Source of the DNA: an uncultured Lachnoclostridium sp.
GTDB lineage: Bacteria; Bacillota; Clostridia; Lachnospirales; Lachnospiraceae
NCBI GenBank assembly: GCA_946415315.1
Contig: CAMKRZ010000005.1
Location: forward strand, 1-64,000
DNA: 64,000 nt
Reading direction: 5' to 3'
In this document: piece after piece, positions 34,069-43,426 of the stretch
Layout of the letters: every line of letters begins with the position of its first letter
Numbering within the stretch: the stretch's first letter is position 1
Made by a program: the position numbers and the translations under genes
The notes under the pieces: model-generated
The model's database searches: none
Told to the model about the DNA's origin: nothing
The model's input: the letters and a program-made list of their open reading frames with translations, nothing else

Positions 34069-35252
34069 GCGAGCTCAAGCGCGGAGTATTCCTCAGCGGT
34101 GTACTCCCGCTGCTCATAACCGGAATTGAACGCGTTCTTCGGATTGCCCGAGGCGTTGTCGCCGGCGTTTCTCTCGCTGCGGGCTGTCCTTCGCGGACGG
34201 TTCTCGTCTGCGGCACGAACCTCATCGAGTGTTGTGAAACCGGCCTCGCGCCAGGCTTTCAGCGCCTTCTCCGCATACGGGAACGAAGGTTTTCCGATGC
34301 TGCTCATCGTGCGGCGGCAAGCCTCCTCAAGGAGGGGCAGCGGCATTTTCCACTCGCGTGACCAGCGCCGTATGTACTCGAGCTGGCCCTTGCCGAGGGT
34401 CTGATGCAGCCCGAACTGGTCGCAGACGGTGCGGATCGCGGAATCGTACTGAAGCACGAATTCTTTCGCTTCCTTCTCGGAGGAAATGCCGTTTTCCGCC
34501 CAGTTGATGGCGACTTTGCGCATGTACTTCGGGTTGGCCTTCTGCAGCTCGATGCAGTAGTCGAAGAGGTAAATGACCAGATCCTTCGGGAACCGCAGTT
34601 TATCATATACGAAGAGCATCAACCGGTAGAGATCGGGACTCATCGTGTCGTTCAGCAACTGCTCCAGCAGGTCAGTGAGGCCCTGGTAAGCGGGATCCTT
34701 CTCAAACTGATCCTGGATCTCGTTCGTCACGGCAAATGCTTTCTCCATGCCGTCGTAGTCCGGTCCCGGTTTTGCAGTATCCGCAGGCTGCTTAACGGCT
34801 AATGCCGTGTCCTGCGCGGCAGTGGCCTCGGCGACGGTGGTCTCTGATGCCTGCGCGGGAACCGCGGAGTAGAGGCTGTCCTCCTCCGTGCGGGGATTCT
34901 CGTCGGCAGCGGGATACGTGTCCGCATCCTCCATCGCAAACAGGTCGATCAGTTCGATGCCGTCGACACGGTTCTGCGCGTCGAAGGAGACGTCCAGCAG
35001 GCCGACGCGCTTCAGCTCGCGGAGCGCGCGGTGGATATCGGATTCCATGCAGCGGAGCCGGTCGGCCATCGTGGCGACGGAAAGTTCCGCGGAATCCCGG
35101 CGATCCGGATTGCTGCCGGTGTAGTGGCGCAGCATGTACAGGTAAACCCGGATGAACGAACCGTCGAGCTCGTTCATGTAACGGTCGATAAAAATATTAG
35201 GGACGGCCGTTCCGAACTGTTTCGTCTTCGGTTTCATACGAATCGTACACAT
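34050..35252 (-). CDS. DnaD-domain primosome protein
   Basis: A 400-residue protein of the DnaB/DnaD family, which remodels origin DNA and helps recruit the helicase loader. The N-terminal winged helix (about 20-105: FIRVYLYMLRHY, CMESDIHRALRELKRVGLLDV) is followed by an Ala/Thr/Pro-rich linker (about 110-165), then two DnaD-type C-terminal modules (about 190-260 and 270-345: WAENGISSEKEA; IRRWSREWKMPLPLLEEACRRT region). A GGGAGGG precedes ATG 35252. It is followed by dnaI, and its promoter faces a DnaA-box cluster. Confidence 0.87.
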   Translation of the reverse strand: MCTIRMKPKTKQFGTAVPNIFIDRYMNELDGSFIRVYLYMLRHYTGSNPDRRDSAELSVATMADRLRCMESDIHRALRELKRVGLLDVSFDAQNRVDGIELIDLFAMEDADTYPAADENPRTEEDSLYSAVPAQASETTVAEATAAQDTALAVKQPADTAKPGPDYDGMEKAFAVTNEIQDQFEKDPAYQGLTDLLEQLLNDTMSPDLYRLMLFVYDKLRFPKDLVIYLFDYCIELQKANPKYMRKVAINWAENGISSEKEAKEFVLQYDSAIRTVCDQFGLHQTLGKGQLEYIRRWSREWKMPLPLLEEACRRTMSSIGKPSFPYAEKALKAWREAGFTTLDEVRAADENRPRRTARSERNAGDNASGNPKNAFNSGYEQREYTAEEYSALELAMRQRH

Positions 35253-35369
35253 TTCGGTTTGCCCTCCCTTTCCCGGATTTATTCTCCGTCCCGCAGTGTG
35301 TTCTGACTGTCACAGACGGAGTCTTCCGCACGGCTTTCGCGGTGTCCGTTTTCGAACCGTGCGAAGCAC

Positions 35370-35398
35370 ATTATAGCGGATGAAAAAGGGATTGTAAA
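35370..35398 (-). promoter_or_regulatory. Promoter of dnaD-dnaI
   Basis: Reverse strand TTTACA (35398-35393), a 17-bp spacer and perfect TATAAT (35375-35370), about 118 bases before dnaD and about 46 bases from the nearest DnaA box. Confidence 0.82.
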
Positions 35399-35443
35399 TA
35401 GTCCGAGGGCCGGACGAAACCGGTAGAATCGTTTTTTGGATAT

Positions 35444-35609
35444 TGTGGATAACGTGGATAAATCCGAAGCCGAAATCTTGTGGAAAATGCGCGAAACCCG
35501 CGTAGTTACGGCATTTTCCGAAGAAAAAGTTATCCACCGCCCGGAGGCCGCCGAATTGAAAATATCCACAATCGCTCTCGGTGGAAAGGATTGTGGATAT
35601 TGTGGATAA
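35444..35609. promoter_or_regulatory. Cluster of six DnaA boxes
   Basis: TGTGGATAA (the complement of TTATCCACA) occurs perfectly at 35444-35452 and 35601-35609. One-mismatch copies lie at 35453-35461 (CGTGGATAA), 35530-35538 (TTATCCACC), 35562-35570 (ATATCCACA) and 35592-35600 (TGTGGATAT). Two pairs are directly abutting. The arms AATATCCACAATC and GATTGTGGATATT (35561-35573, 35589-35601) also form a 13-bp stem that could terminate murC. Two octamers (35482 and 35512) lie between the boxes. Confidence 0.85.
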
Positions 35610-37013
35610 CTATAGTTTCAGGTACGATTCGCCCACGGTTACGATGTCTCCGGCACCCATGGTTATCAACAAATCGCCGTTGACACAATTTTTTATTAAA
35701 AATCTGGTTATTTCGTCAAAACTCGGAAAATAATAGGCTTCCTTGCCCATGGCGATCAGGTCGTCGCGCAGATCTGCCGAGGAGATGGTTCCGTCGTCAA
35801 TCTCACGCGCGGCATAGATGTCGGCCATGACAATCTTGTCGGCGAGAGCAAGTTCGCGCACAAACTGCTTGCGCAGAAGTTTCGCGCGGGTGTATGTGTG
35901 CGGCTGGAACACGCACCACACGGAGCGGTGCGGGTAGGACTGCGCCGCGGTGAGCGTCGCGTGGATCTCCGTCGGATGATGCGCGTAGTCGTCCACAACC
36001 GTCACGCCCTCGCGCACGCCCTTGAGCTCGAAGCGGCGGGCAGTGCCGGTGAAGATCAGAAGCGCCTTCTTCATATCTTCCATGCTGATGCCGCGGAACA
36101 CACCTTCTGCGATTGCGGCAAGGCTGTTGGAGACATTGTGCACGCCGGGCACCGAGAGGGTGATGCGGTCGGCATATTTGCCGCGGATATAGAGATCGTA
36201 GGAAGGATGTCCGTAGCCGTCGATCGTGATGTTGGTCGCAGCGTAGGTGTAAGGCATGTCCGCAGGCGTCTGGCCGTCGCGGCAAATGCCGTACGTGACG
36301 ATCTCGCAGCGAAGACCGCTCAGGAATGCCTCAAGATCCGGAAGCTCGCCGTTGATGATGAGGCGGCCGTCATCCGGAAGGCGCTCCGCGAAGAGGCGGA
36401 ACGAGTGGCGGATGTCGTTGATATCCTTGAAGAAATCGAGGTGATCCTCGTCAATATTCAATATGCAAATGTCGGTCGGGAAGAACTTGAGGAAACTGTT
36501 CGTGTACTCGCATGCCTCAAAGAGGAAGCGGTCCGAGTTGCCGATGCGGATGTTGCCGCCGATCGCGTCAAGCTTTCCTCCGAGCGACACGGTCGGATCC
36601 ATGCCGGCCTGAAGAAGCATCATCGCGATCATCGAGGTGGTCGTTGTCTTGCCGTGCGTTCCGGAGACGCCGATGGAAACCGGGTAGGCAAGGGATACGC
36701 GTCCGAGCAGTTCCGCGCGGTCGATCAGAGGGATGCCGCGCTCGTTGCAGGCGATATATTCGGGGTTGTCCGCGTGAACAGCAGCCGTGTACACTGCGCA
36801 GTCAATCCCGTCCGTGATGTTCTCCGCGCGCTGGCCGATGGCCACCGGGATCCCGATCTCGTTGAGGTGATCGGTGATATCGGACGCGGAGCGGTCGGAG
36901 CCGCTCACGGTGAAGCCTCGTGTTTTGAGAAGCTCGGCAAGGCCGCTCATGCTGATGCCGCCGATGCCGATAAAATAAACGCTCGCAGGCTTATTGAGAT
37001 CAAATTCAAACAT
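35610..37013 (-). CDS. murC: UDP-N-acetylmuramate--L-alanine ligase
   Basis: A 467-residue cytosolic Mur ligase that adds the first L-Ala to UDP-MurNAc in peptidoglycan synthesis. The Rossmann start FIGIGGISMSGLAELL, the ATP loop SGTHGKTTTTSM, the central EACEYTNSFLKF and the C-terminal DDYAHHPTEI are all diagnostic of MurC. ATG 37013 with GGAG upstream fixes the start; the long open frame before it overlaps the promoter. The stop codon directly abuts a perfect DnaA box. Confidence 0.94.
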   Translation of the reverse strand: MFEFDLNKPASVYFIGIGGISMSGLAELLKTRGFTVSGSDRSASDITDHLNEIGIPVAIGQRAENITDGIDCAVYTAAVHADNPEYIACNERGIPLIDRAELLGRVSLAYPVSIGVSGTHGKTTTTSMIAMMLLQAGMDPTVSLGGKLDAIGGNIRIGNSDRFLFEACEYTNSFLKFFPTDICILNIDEDHLDFFKDINDIRHSFRLFAERLPDDGRLIINGELPDLEAFLSGLRCEIVTYGICRDGQTPADMPYTYAATNITIDGYGHPSYDLYIRGKYADRITLSVPGVHNVSNSLAAIAEGVFRGISMEDMKKALLIFTGTARRFELKGVREGVTVVDDYAHHPTEIHATLTAAQSYPHRSVWCVFQPHTYTRAKLLRKQFVRELALADKIVMADIYAAREIDDGTISSADLRDDLIAMGKEAYYFPSFDEITRFLIKNCVNGDLLITMGAGDIVTVGESYLKL

Positions 37014-37158
37014 AAATACTCCGTTAGACGGGAAGCAGTATTCCGACACCGACAGTCCTGACCGCCGGAAACGGAATCGTGCCTCTGTGATAGTGGAATC
37101 AACGCTGTTCCCGCAGCGTGCTTCCGCCGGGCCTCGAGCGCGCCCGCTGCCCGCTACC

Positions 37159-37186
37159 ATTATAGTGTTTTTTGCGAATATTGCAA
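37159..37186 (-). promoter_or_regulatory. Promoter of murC
   Basis: Reverse strand TTGCAA (37186-37181), a 16-bp spacer and perfect TATAAT (37164-37159), leaving a leader of about 140 bases. Confidence 0.75.
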
Positions 37187-37292
37187 TCACCTCTTGACGG
37201 GAAAAACTCATGAAACACGGAAAAAGTGTCGCATTTTCCGTAACATGCCGAAAACTATCGTCATTATTCACAGAAAATGGTTGGAAAAGCAT

Positions 37293-37320
37293 TTGTTTTT
37301 GAGCATTCTTGTGGTATGAT
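37293..37320 (+). promoter_or_regulatory. Promoter of glgC-glgD
   Basis: TTGTTT (37293-37298), a 16-bp spacer and TATGAT (37315-37320) with an extended TGG before the -10. It lies 38 bases before the start codon. Confidence 0.6.
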
Positions 37321-37357
37321 AAATTACTACAGAGAGAGAAATAAGGAGGTGACCTTC

Positions 37358-38632
37358 TTGATAAAAAAAGAAATGATCGCCATGTTGCTCGCGGGTGGGC
37401 AGGGATCGCGTCTCGGCGTGCTGACGCAGAGCGTTGCGAAGCCTGCTGTGGGCTTTGGCGGCAAATACCGGATTATTGATTTTCCGCTGAGCAACTGCAT
37501 CAACTCCGGCGTTGACACCGTCGGCGTGCTGACGCAGTACCAGCCGTTGCGGCTGAACACGCACATCGGGATCGGCATTCCGTGGGACCTCGACCGAAAT
37601 ATCGGCGGCGTATCCATTCTTCCTCCGTATGAGAAGAGTACGAACGCTGAGTGGTACACCGGCACGGCGAACGCCATTTACCAGAACCTGCGGTTCATGG
37701 AGTACTACAATCCGGAGTACGTCCTTGTGCTCGGAGGCGACCACATTTATAAGATGGATTACGAGGAGATGCTCGATTTCCATAAGAGAAACAATGCGGA
37801 CGTGACGCTCGCGACGATCCCCGTTCCGTGGGAGGAGGCGAGCCGCTTCGGCGTTGTCATCACCGACGATGACATGCGCATCCGCGAGTTTGAGGAGAAG
37901 CCGGCAAATCCGAGAAGCAATCTGGCGTCGATGGGCATCTACATTTTCACCTGGAAGGTGCTCCGCGAGGCGCTGATCACGCTGTCCGAACAGGAGGGCT
38001 GCGACTTCGGTAAGCACATCATCCCGTACTGCCACAACCGCGGAGACCGCGTGTTTGCGTACGAGTTCAACGGCTACTGGAGAGACGTCGGAACGCTCGG
38101 TTCGTACTGGGCGGCCAACATGGAGCTCATCGACATCGTGCCGGTGTTCGACCTGTACGACGAGTACTGGAAGATCTACACGAAGGGTGAGGTCATCCGT
38201 CCGCAGTACATTGCGTCCAACGCGGTGATCAACCGTGCCATCATCGGCGAGGGCACCGAAGTCTACGGCGAGGTTCACAACTCCGTCATCGGCGAGGGTG
38301 TTACGATCGGTGAGGGCGCCGTGGTGCGCGACTCCATCATCATGAAGGGCACGTCCGTCGGCAAGGGCACCTACATCGAGAAGGCCATTATCGCGGAAAA
38401 TGTTGTCATCGGCGACGGCTGCAAACTCGGCGTCGGCGAGGAGGTTCCCAACACCTGGAAGCCTCACATTTACAGCGAGGGCCTTGTGACGATCGGCGAG
38501 GATTCCGTCATTCCGAACGGCGTGACGATCGGCAAGAACACCGTTATTCTCGGCGGCACGAGCGAGGACGATTACCCGAACGGCCGGCTGGAGAGCGGCG
38601 CGAGTTTGATAAAGGCAGGTGACGAATCATGA
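37358..38632 (+). CDS. glgC: Glucose-1-phosphate adenylyltransferase
   Basis: A 424-residue enzyme that makes ADP-glucose for glycogen. The nucleotidyltransferase start [27 protein letters not shown], the catalytic-site region [12 protein letters not shown] and FEEKPANP are conserved. The C-terminus is a left-handed beta-helix (about 290-400, repeated IGEG/IGD hexapeptides). The best start is an unusual TTG at 37358, 7 bases after AGGAGGT; an ATG at 37373 would remove only five residues. It overlaps glgD by 4 bases. Confidence 0.94.
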   Translation: MIKKEMIAMLLAGGQGSRLGVLTQSVAKPAVGFGGKYRIIDFPLSNCINSGVDTVGVLTQYQPLRLNTHIGIGIPWDLDRNIGGVSILPPYEKSTNAEWYTGTANAIYQNLRFMEYYNPEYVLVLGGDHIYKMDYEEMLDFHKRNNADVTLATIPVPWEEASRFGVVITDDDMRIREFEEKPANPRSNLASMGIYIFTWKVLREALITLSEQEGCDFGKHIIPYCHNRGDRVFAYEFNGYWRDVGTLGSYWAANMELIDIVPVFDLYDEYWKIYTKGEVIRPQYIASNAVINRAIIGEGTEVYGEVHNSVIGEGVTIGEGAVVRDSIIMKGTSVGKGTYIEKAIIAENVVIGDGCKLGVGEEVPNTWKPHIYSEGLVTIGEDSVIPNGVTIGKNTVILGGTSEDDYPNGRLESGASLIKAGDES

Positions 38633-39747
38633 AAGCAATCGGTATCATTTTAGCCGGCGGCAATTCGAGCCGCATGCAGGAGTTGACGAGTCGCCGGGCG
38701 ATCGCGGCGATGCCTGTGGCGGGCAGCTACAGAAGCGTTGATTTTTCGCTGTCGAACATGACGAACTCGCATATTCAGAAGGTTGCGGTGCTGACGCAGT
38801 ACAGCTCCCGCTCCCTGCATGAGCACCTGAATTCCTCCAAATGGTGGGATTTCGGCCGCAAGCAGGGCGGTCTGTATCTGTTCGCGCCGACCATCACCCA
38901 GGAGAACGGTTTCTGGTACCGCGGAACGGCGGATGCCATGTACCAGAACCTGGATTTTCTGCGCAACAGCCATGAGCCGTACGTGGTCATCGCGTCCGGC
39001 GACGGCATTTACAAGCTCGATTACAACCAGGTGATCAACCGCCACATCGATACGCAGGCGGATATCACCGTGGTGGTGACGGAGCTTTCCGACTGCATGG
39101 ACAATTCCCGCTTCGGAACCGTTACAACTGACGAGGATGACCGCATCATCGAGTTCGAGGAGAAGCCGATCCAGTCGGATAACCGGCTTGTATCGACCGG
39201 CATTTATGTCGTTCGCCGGCGTCTTCTGATCGAACTGCTGGAGCGTTGCATCGCGGACAACAATTACGATTTCGTGCGCGGCGTCCTGATGCGCTACAAG
39301 ACCAGCAAGCGGATCTGTGCATACCGCATGGAAGGCTACTGGAGCAACATCGCGACGGTGGAAGATTACTTCCGCACGAACATGGATTTCCTGAATCCGG
39401 AGATCCGCGATTACTTCTTCCGCCAGTACCCGGATATCTATTCCAAGGTGGATGACCTTCCGCCGGCCAAGTACAATCCGGACGCGGTCGTGAAAAACAG
39501 TCTGATCGCTTCGGGCTGCATCGTCAACGGTGTCGTGGAGAACTCTGTTCTCTTCAAGAAGGTTTACGTCGGCAACAACGTGACCATCAAGAATTCGATC
39601 ATCCTGAACGATGTGCACATCTGCGACAACACCTACATTGAGAACTGCATCGTCGAGAGCCGCGATACGATCCATTCGGATCGCCGCCTCGTGGGCGAGG
39701 GCAAGATTCTCATCGTGGACGAGAAAGCCGATCGGTACGGGCTGTAA
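38629..39747 (+). CDS. glgD: GlgD subunit of ADP-glucose pyrophosphorylase
   Basis: A 372-residue GlgC paralogue found next to glgC in Firmicutes, where GlgC/GlgD form a mixed enzyme with raised activity. The N-terminus [17 protein letters not shown] lacks the full GGQGSRL loop of the catalytic subunit, consistent with a mostly regulatory role. The beta-helix C-terminus is present. Its ATG overlaps the glgC stop (ATGA). Confidence 0.93.
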   Translation: MKAIGIILAGGNSSRMQELTSRRAIAAMPVAGSYRSVDFSLSNMTNSHIQKVAVLTQYSSRSLHEHLNSSKWWDFGRKQGGLYLFAPTITQENGFWYRGTADAMYQNLDFLRNSHEPYVVIASGDGIYKLDYNQVINRHIDTQADITVVVTELSDCMDNSRFGTVTTDEDDRIIEFEEKPIQSDNRLVSTGIYVVRRRLLIELLERCIADNNYDFVRGVLMRYKTSKRICAYRMEGYWSNIATVEDYFRTNMDFLNPEIRDYFFRQYPDIYSKVDDLPPAKYNPDAVVKNSLIASGCIVNGVVENSVLFKKVYVGNNVTIKNSIILNDVHICDNTYIENCIVESRDTIHSDRRLVGEGKILIVDEKADRYGL

Positions 39748-39771
39748 GAAAAGCAAGAAGTGAATAGCGCG

Positions 39772-39805
39772 GCCGCACGAAACTTCGGTTTCGTGCGGCT
39801 TTTTT
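39772..39805 (+). terminator. Terminator of glgC-glgD
   Basis: A perfect 12-bp stem, GCCGCACGAAAC (39772-39783) with GTTTCGTGCGGC (39788-39799), closed by a TTCG tetraloop and followed by six T. Confidence 0.93.
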
Positions 39806-39855
39806 GTTTGGGGGCCGATTGGGAGCCTTGATGACTTGTTTGAATCCTGTCAGGC

Positions 39856-41775
39856 CTAGTTCTGTTCGGTATCCACTCCCATGTCGCGGGTATAGCGCCA
39901 TTCGATGATGTCGCCGTCGCGCAGCTTGCGCGCGCTGCAGCTCTCGGAGGGCGCTTCGTTGTTTACATAGTACATCCAGCCGGAGAGTGTGCCGTGATCG
40001 AACTCGTGGAGCGTGCCGATCCCGCGGATGTACAGGGAACCGCCTGCGCCACCGATGTCGAGCGGCAATCGGGCTTTTGCGGCAGCGGCGGTCAGCGCGT
40101 CGTACACAGTATCGCCTTCGCGATATGCAATCTTTACGGGAGCGAGCAACATTCCGTCTGCAGGGAGCCCGTCTATTCCGGCAACCGTATCGCATCGGAT
40201 GGAAAGAGTGACGGATCCGGCGGCTTCCTCGTCGGAGACAGCGAGGCTCGCGTAGTATTGTTCCGGCGTCTGAATCTTCACAAACCACAACAGCGCGAAG
40301 AGTGCCGCGAACACGCCTGCGAACAGCAGCAAGTTGCGGCGCGTAAGGCGACGTTTGTACGCCAGCACAGTAAGCAGGACTGCGGCGATGAGAGCAAGGA
40401 TCCCGCTGCCCCACAGGCGGTATGACGGAATATCCGCGTCGGAATTGCCCGGCGTGTTCTGTGCATCGTCTGCCTTCGAAGCGCCACCGGGTGTCGGGTT
40501 ACCGGCCGAGGGCGTCAGAGTTACGGAATCCGACGGTGTGCCCGGGACGGGGGTCAAAGCACCTGTGGTTGGTGTCAAAACACTCGCGGTGGGCGTCGGT
40601 TCATCAACGGAAGAGGTCGGCTCGACAATCGGTGTGATCGAGCCGGTCGGTGTAACCGCGCCGGTTGGCTCCGGAGTGACGGAGCGTCCTTCCCGAACGG
40701 CATCAAGCTCGTAGAGCGACGGCCGACCGTCAAGGAATCTCATGTAAGCGATACTCGCGTAAAATACCTGCTGTGTGGCCGTACGGTTTGTCTCTCCGTC
40801 AGCGACGTGCCGGAAGCTTCCGTTGTCCAGGCGGAAGGATCGGATGGCATCTAGGATGGTCCGGCCGTTCTTGATGAAACGCTCATCGCGACAGGCATCG
40901 ATTCCCACTGTGGAGAGCGCGACGAGCACCTGAGCGCAACTCTCGCAGTTGGCGGCGCCGTAACTGGAGAAACCGCCGTTCTCATTCTGCCGGCCGGCGA
41001 GCAGTTCAACGGCGTGGTTGACGGCCTCCGCAACATCCTCAACTGCCTTAGCTGCATTTTCCGACGAAGACCCGGAAGCGCCTGCTCCTGCTGTTTTGCA
41101 GTAGACGGCCAATGCCTGCACGACCATCGAAGTGACATCTACATCGCTGTACGTGCCGGAGATTGCCCATCCGCCATCCGCCAGGCGGAGGGACAGGATC
41201 TTTTGAACGGTCTCCTCGGCGGTGTGATCGTCGAGCTCAACCCCGTTATTCAGCAAATGAAGCCCGAAGACGAGGCTCATGATCCCCTGCGAGCCGACGG
41301 ATTCCGCGAGCAGCGACGCGTCATAGGGGGCCAGATCGCTGCCGATGGCGAGCGAAAACAGCGCATATTTCTGGACCTCCGTGCCCTTGAGCGGAGAGGC
41401 GAGATACAGGAAGGAATCCTTCAGTGCCTTCTCCGTCGACTGAAAATCGTAGACACCGTATTGGCTCAGCGCGAACAGAAACCAGACATTTTGGGACGGC
41501 TGAAGGCCGAGGCTCTCGTTGATCAGCGCCTGCGGATCGTCGGAAGAACAGCCGGTTTCGAGTCGGAGATACGAGAGGATCCCGTCGAAAAATCCCTGCG
41601 CGGTTGCCCGGCTTACAGAGGTTTCATTTTCCGAAGAAACGCCGAAAGCCTGCGCCGTCCGGGCAGTCGAAAAGGCTGCCGCAGACAGGACGCAGGCCGT
41701 CAGCAGAAAGGCAAGCAGCAGCGCCGTGAGGCGCCTGCCGCTGCCTGTTTTTTTGTGTTTCGCCGAATTGTTCAT
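39856..41775 (-). CDS. Transcobalamin-like membrane protein (alpha-barrel + DUF4430)
   Basis: 639 residues. A signal-type hydrophobic N-terminus (about 15-43) precedes an alpha/alpha-barrel of the prenyltransferase/terpene-cyclase fold (about 55-355; motifs LADGGWAISG, NENGGFSSYG, CAQVLVAL). A Thr/Pro linker (about 365-445) and two TMs (about 450-470 and 480-500) follow, then a C-terminal DUF4430 domain (about 520-635; LHEFDHGTLSGWMYYVNNE, GDIIEWRYTRDMG). The barrel plus DUF4430 pair is the domain combination of animal transcobalamin/intrinsic factor. As last gene of the ECF operon it is plausibly a surface corrinoid binder. The 20-base gap upstream has no clear ribosome site. Confidence 0.78.
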   Translation of the reverse strand: MNNSAKHKKTGSGRRLTALLLAFLLTACVLSAAAFSTARTAQAFGVSSENETSVSRATAQGFFDGILSYLRLETGCSSDDPQALINESLGLQPSQNVWFLFALSQYGVYDFQSTEKALKDSFLYLASPLKGTEVQKYALFSLAIGSDLAPYDASLLAESVGSQGIMSLVFGLHLLNNGVELDDHTAEETVQKILSLRLADGGWAISGTYSDVDVTSMVVQALAVYCKTAGAGASGSSSENAAKAVEDVAEAVNHAVELLAGRQNENGGFSSYGAANCESCAQVLVALSTVGIDACRDERFIKNGRTILDAIRSFRLDNGSFRHVADGETNRTATQQVFYASIAYMRFLDGRPSLYELDAVREGRSVTPEPTGAVTPTGSITPIVEPTSSVDEPTPTASVLTPTTGALTPVPGTPSDSVTLTPSAGNPTPGGASKADDAQNTPGNSDADIPSYRLWGSGILALIAAVLLTVLAYKRRLTRRNLLLFAGVFAALFALLWFVKIQTPEQYYASLAVSDEEAAGSVTLSIRCDTVAGIDGLPADGMLLAPVKIAYREGDTVYDALTAAAAKARLPLDIGGAGGSLYIRGIGTLHEFDHGTLSGWMYYVNNEAPSESCSARKLRDGDIIEWRYTRDMGVDTEQN

Positions 41776-41794
41776 AACGTAAGACTGTTGGATC

Positions 41795-42631
41795 TTATGC
41801 CTCGCGTGAGCGCTTTACGACGATGATCACGCCGAGCGCGCCGACTGCAACAAGTGCGAGGATCGCAAGAGCAGCGGTGTCGCCGGTCGCCGGAGCATCT
41901 GTAATGGGAGCGTCTACCGGAGGAACTTCTTCAGCAGCTTTCTCAATGGTAATGACACATGCCGGAGGAACAAGATTTACGGAATCGGAGCTTGCGCTGA
42001 TCACGTAGGTTCCGGCATCCGTGAATTTCAGAGTGATCTTGCCGTCGGCATCCGTCTTGGTGTCAACAGCCTTGCCGTTCAGGGTGATGTTTGCATTGCC
42101 GACCGGGGAGATCACGCGGTTGTACGAAGCGTCATATCCTACCGAGGACAGCGTGAGAGCAACTTCGTCGCCGGCTTTGGCGGAAGCCGTTCTCTTGTCG
42201 AAGAAGCAGTAAGTGTCGGACCAGGTCTCGGTGTCGGTGTAGATGAAAGCGGTGACATATGCGCCGTTCTTCACCTCGTCGGAGAGGCTCATTGCGCCTT
42301 CGTTGTTGACATCGTAGCCGTAGCCGCTTCCGTTGTCGGTGCCCCAGAGCTTCTTGAGCGAAAGGCCGTATTCGGTCATTTCGGAGAGGTAGCCTGCAGC
42401 AGCGCCGCCTTCAAATTTTGCTTCATGCGCACAGTACAGGGCATCGTTGATCGTGAGTTTGCCGTCGTTGTCGATATCCGTGACGGTGATCGCCTCCTGT
42501 ACGAGGACAAGTTTGCCGTCCTTGTCGGCGATGGTGACGTAGACTTTTGTGCCGTCGTCCGCGAGCGCAATGCCGCAGAACAGGCCGAGCACAAGAACGA
42601 GCGTGAGGGTGAACGAGAGAATCCGTTTCAT
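41795..42631 (-). CDS. Secreted, putatively sortase-anchored protein
   Basis: 278 residues. The signal peptide ends near ALA-D. An EF-hand/dockerin-like loop follows (DIDNDGKLTINDAL), then a domain of unknown type (GSGYGYDVNNEGAMSLSDEVKNG region) and an Ig-like segment. The C-terminus has a sorting-signal arrangement: PATGD, a hydrophobic stretch (LAILALVAVGALGVIIVV) and basic KRSREA. It lies between the S component and the transcobalamin-like gene, so it may capture the same ligand at the cell wall; that is inference. AAAGGAG precedes ATG 42631. Confidence 0.65.
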   Translation of the reverse strand: MKRILSFTLTLVLVLGLFCGIALADDGTKVYVTIADKDGKLVLVQEAITVTDIDNDGKLTINDALYCAHEAKFEGGAAAGYLSEMTEYGLSLKKLWGTDNGSGYGYDVNNEGAMSLSDEVKNGAYVTAFIYTDTETWSDTYCFFDKRTASAKAGDEVALTLSSVGYDASYNRVISPVGNANITLNGKAVDTKTDADGKITLKFTDAGTYVISASSDSVNLVPPACVITIEKAAEEVPPVDAPITDAPATGDTAALAILALVAVGALGVIIVVKRSREA

Positions 42632-42715
42632 TGTTAGACACTCCTTTGAAAATATTTATCAAAACAGCTTTTGAGGCTGTAATGAGTCGATGATGTTTCG
42701 GAAAATGAACCGCTG

Positions 42716-43426
42716 TCAATCGGCGGGATCTTCATTTTCCGTCTCGCGAAAGAGACCGTACTTCACGCGGATCCGGTCCAGTTTGTCTCCGATGGGCCCT
42801 GTGAGCGCCAGCAGGAAGATCACGTTGGACACCGCGTACTCGATCGTGGTCGGGATCGCCGCCGTAGCGTACGTCAGGTAGCGCGCGAGCGAAAAGCCTT
42901 CGCCCATCCAGAAGGTTGACCACAGGTCCATGATGAGCGAGTAGAAAACCCCGGCAAAGACTCCGTAGAGGCACAGCAGAACTTTGTGTTTTCGCAGCGG
43001 GCGCGCCAGGAGACCGGCGAGGCCGCCGATCAGACCCCAGGAGAACATTTGGAACGGCGTCCACGGACCCTGCCCGAAATAAAAGTTGGACAACAGTGCT
43101 GTCAGCGAGCCCACGATAAATCCGGGTTCCGCGCCGAGCCAGATCGCCGTGATGACCGTGATCGCCGTGACGGGCTTGAACCCCGGCAGCCAGGCGAAGA
43201 GGAACCGCCCCGCGACCGACAGCGAAGTCAGCACCGACAGGACCATCAGTTCCGCCGACCCGGTCTCGCGCTGCTCAAAATCATACACGATCGGCAGGCA
43301 TGTCAGCACCGCCACGCACAGCGAGATCCAGGCGTAGTGGCGTTCTCGGAAAATGAGCGCTCCGCCCACGGCAACAGCCGGTATCATCGCGAAGAACAGC
43401 AGAAAGGTCAGCCAGCGGCGATTCAT
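42716..43426 (-). CDS. ECF transporter S component (corrinoid-type candidate)
   Basis: 236 residues with about six TMs. The GQGPWTPFQMFSWGLIGGLAG segment is typical of a group of ECF substrate-binding subunits including cobalamin-type CbrT. ATG 43426 overlaps the ecfA stop (ATGA). Its operon partners are the energising module (ecfT, ecfA) and a transcobalamin-like protein, which is why I favour a corrinoid. The family alone does not prove the substrate. An octamer (42733) lies in its last codons and another (42700) just after. Confidence 0.72.
   Translation of the reverse strand: MNRRWLTFLLFFAMIPAVAVGGALIFRERHYAWISLCVAVLTCLPIVYDFEQRETGSAELMVLSVLTSLSVAGRFLFAWLPGFKPVTAITVITAIWLGAEPGFIVGSLTALLSNFYFGQGPWTPFQMFSWGLIGGLAGLLARPLRKHKVLLCLYGVFAGVFYSLIMDLWSTFWMGEGFSLARYLTYATAAIPTTIEYAVSNVIFLLALTGPIGDKLDRIRVKYGLFRETENEDPAD

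Noticed and set aside
35444-35609. The chromosomal origin itself
   Set aside because: DnaA boxes are present, but dnaA, dnaN and a clear AT-rich unwinding region are not. A regulatory cluster is the more cautious reading.
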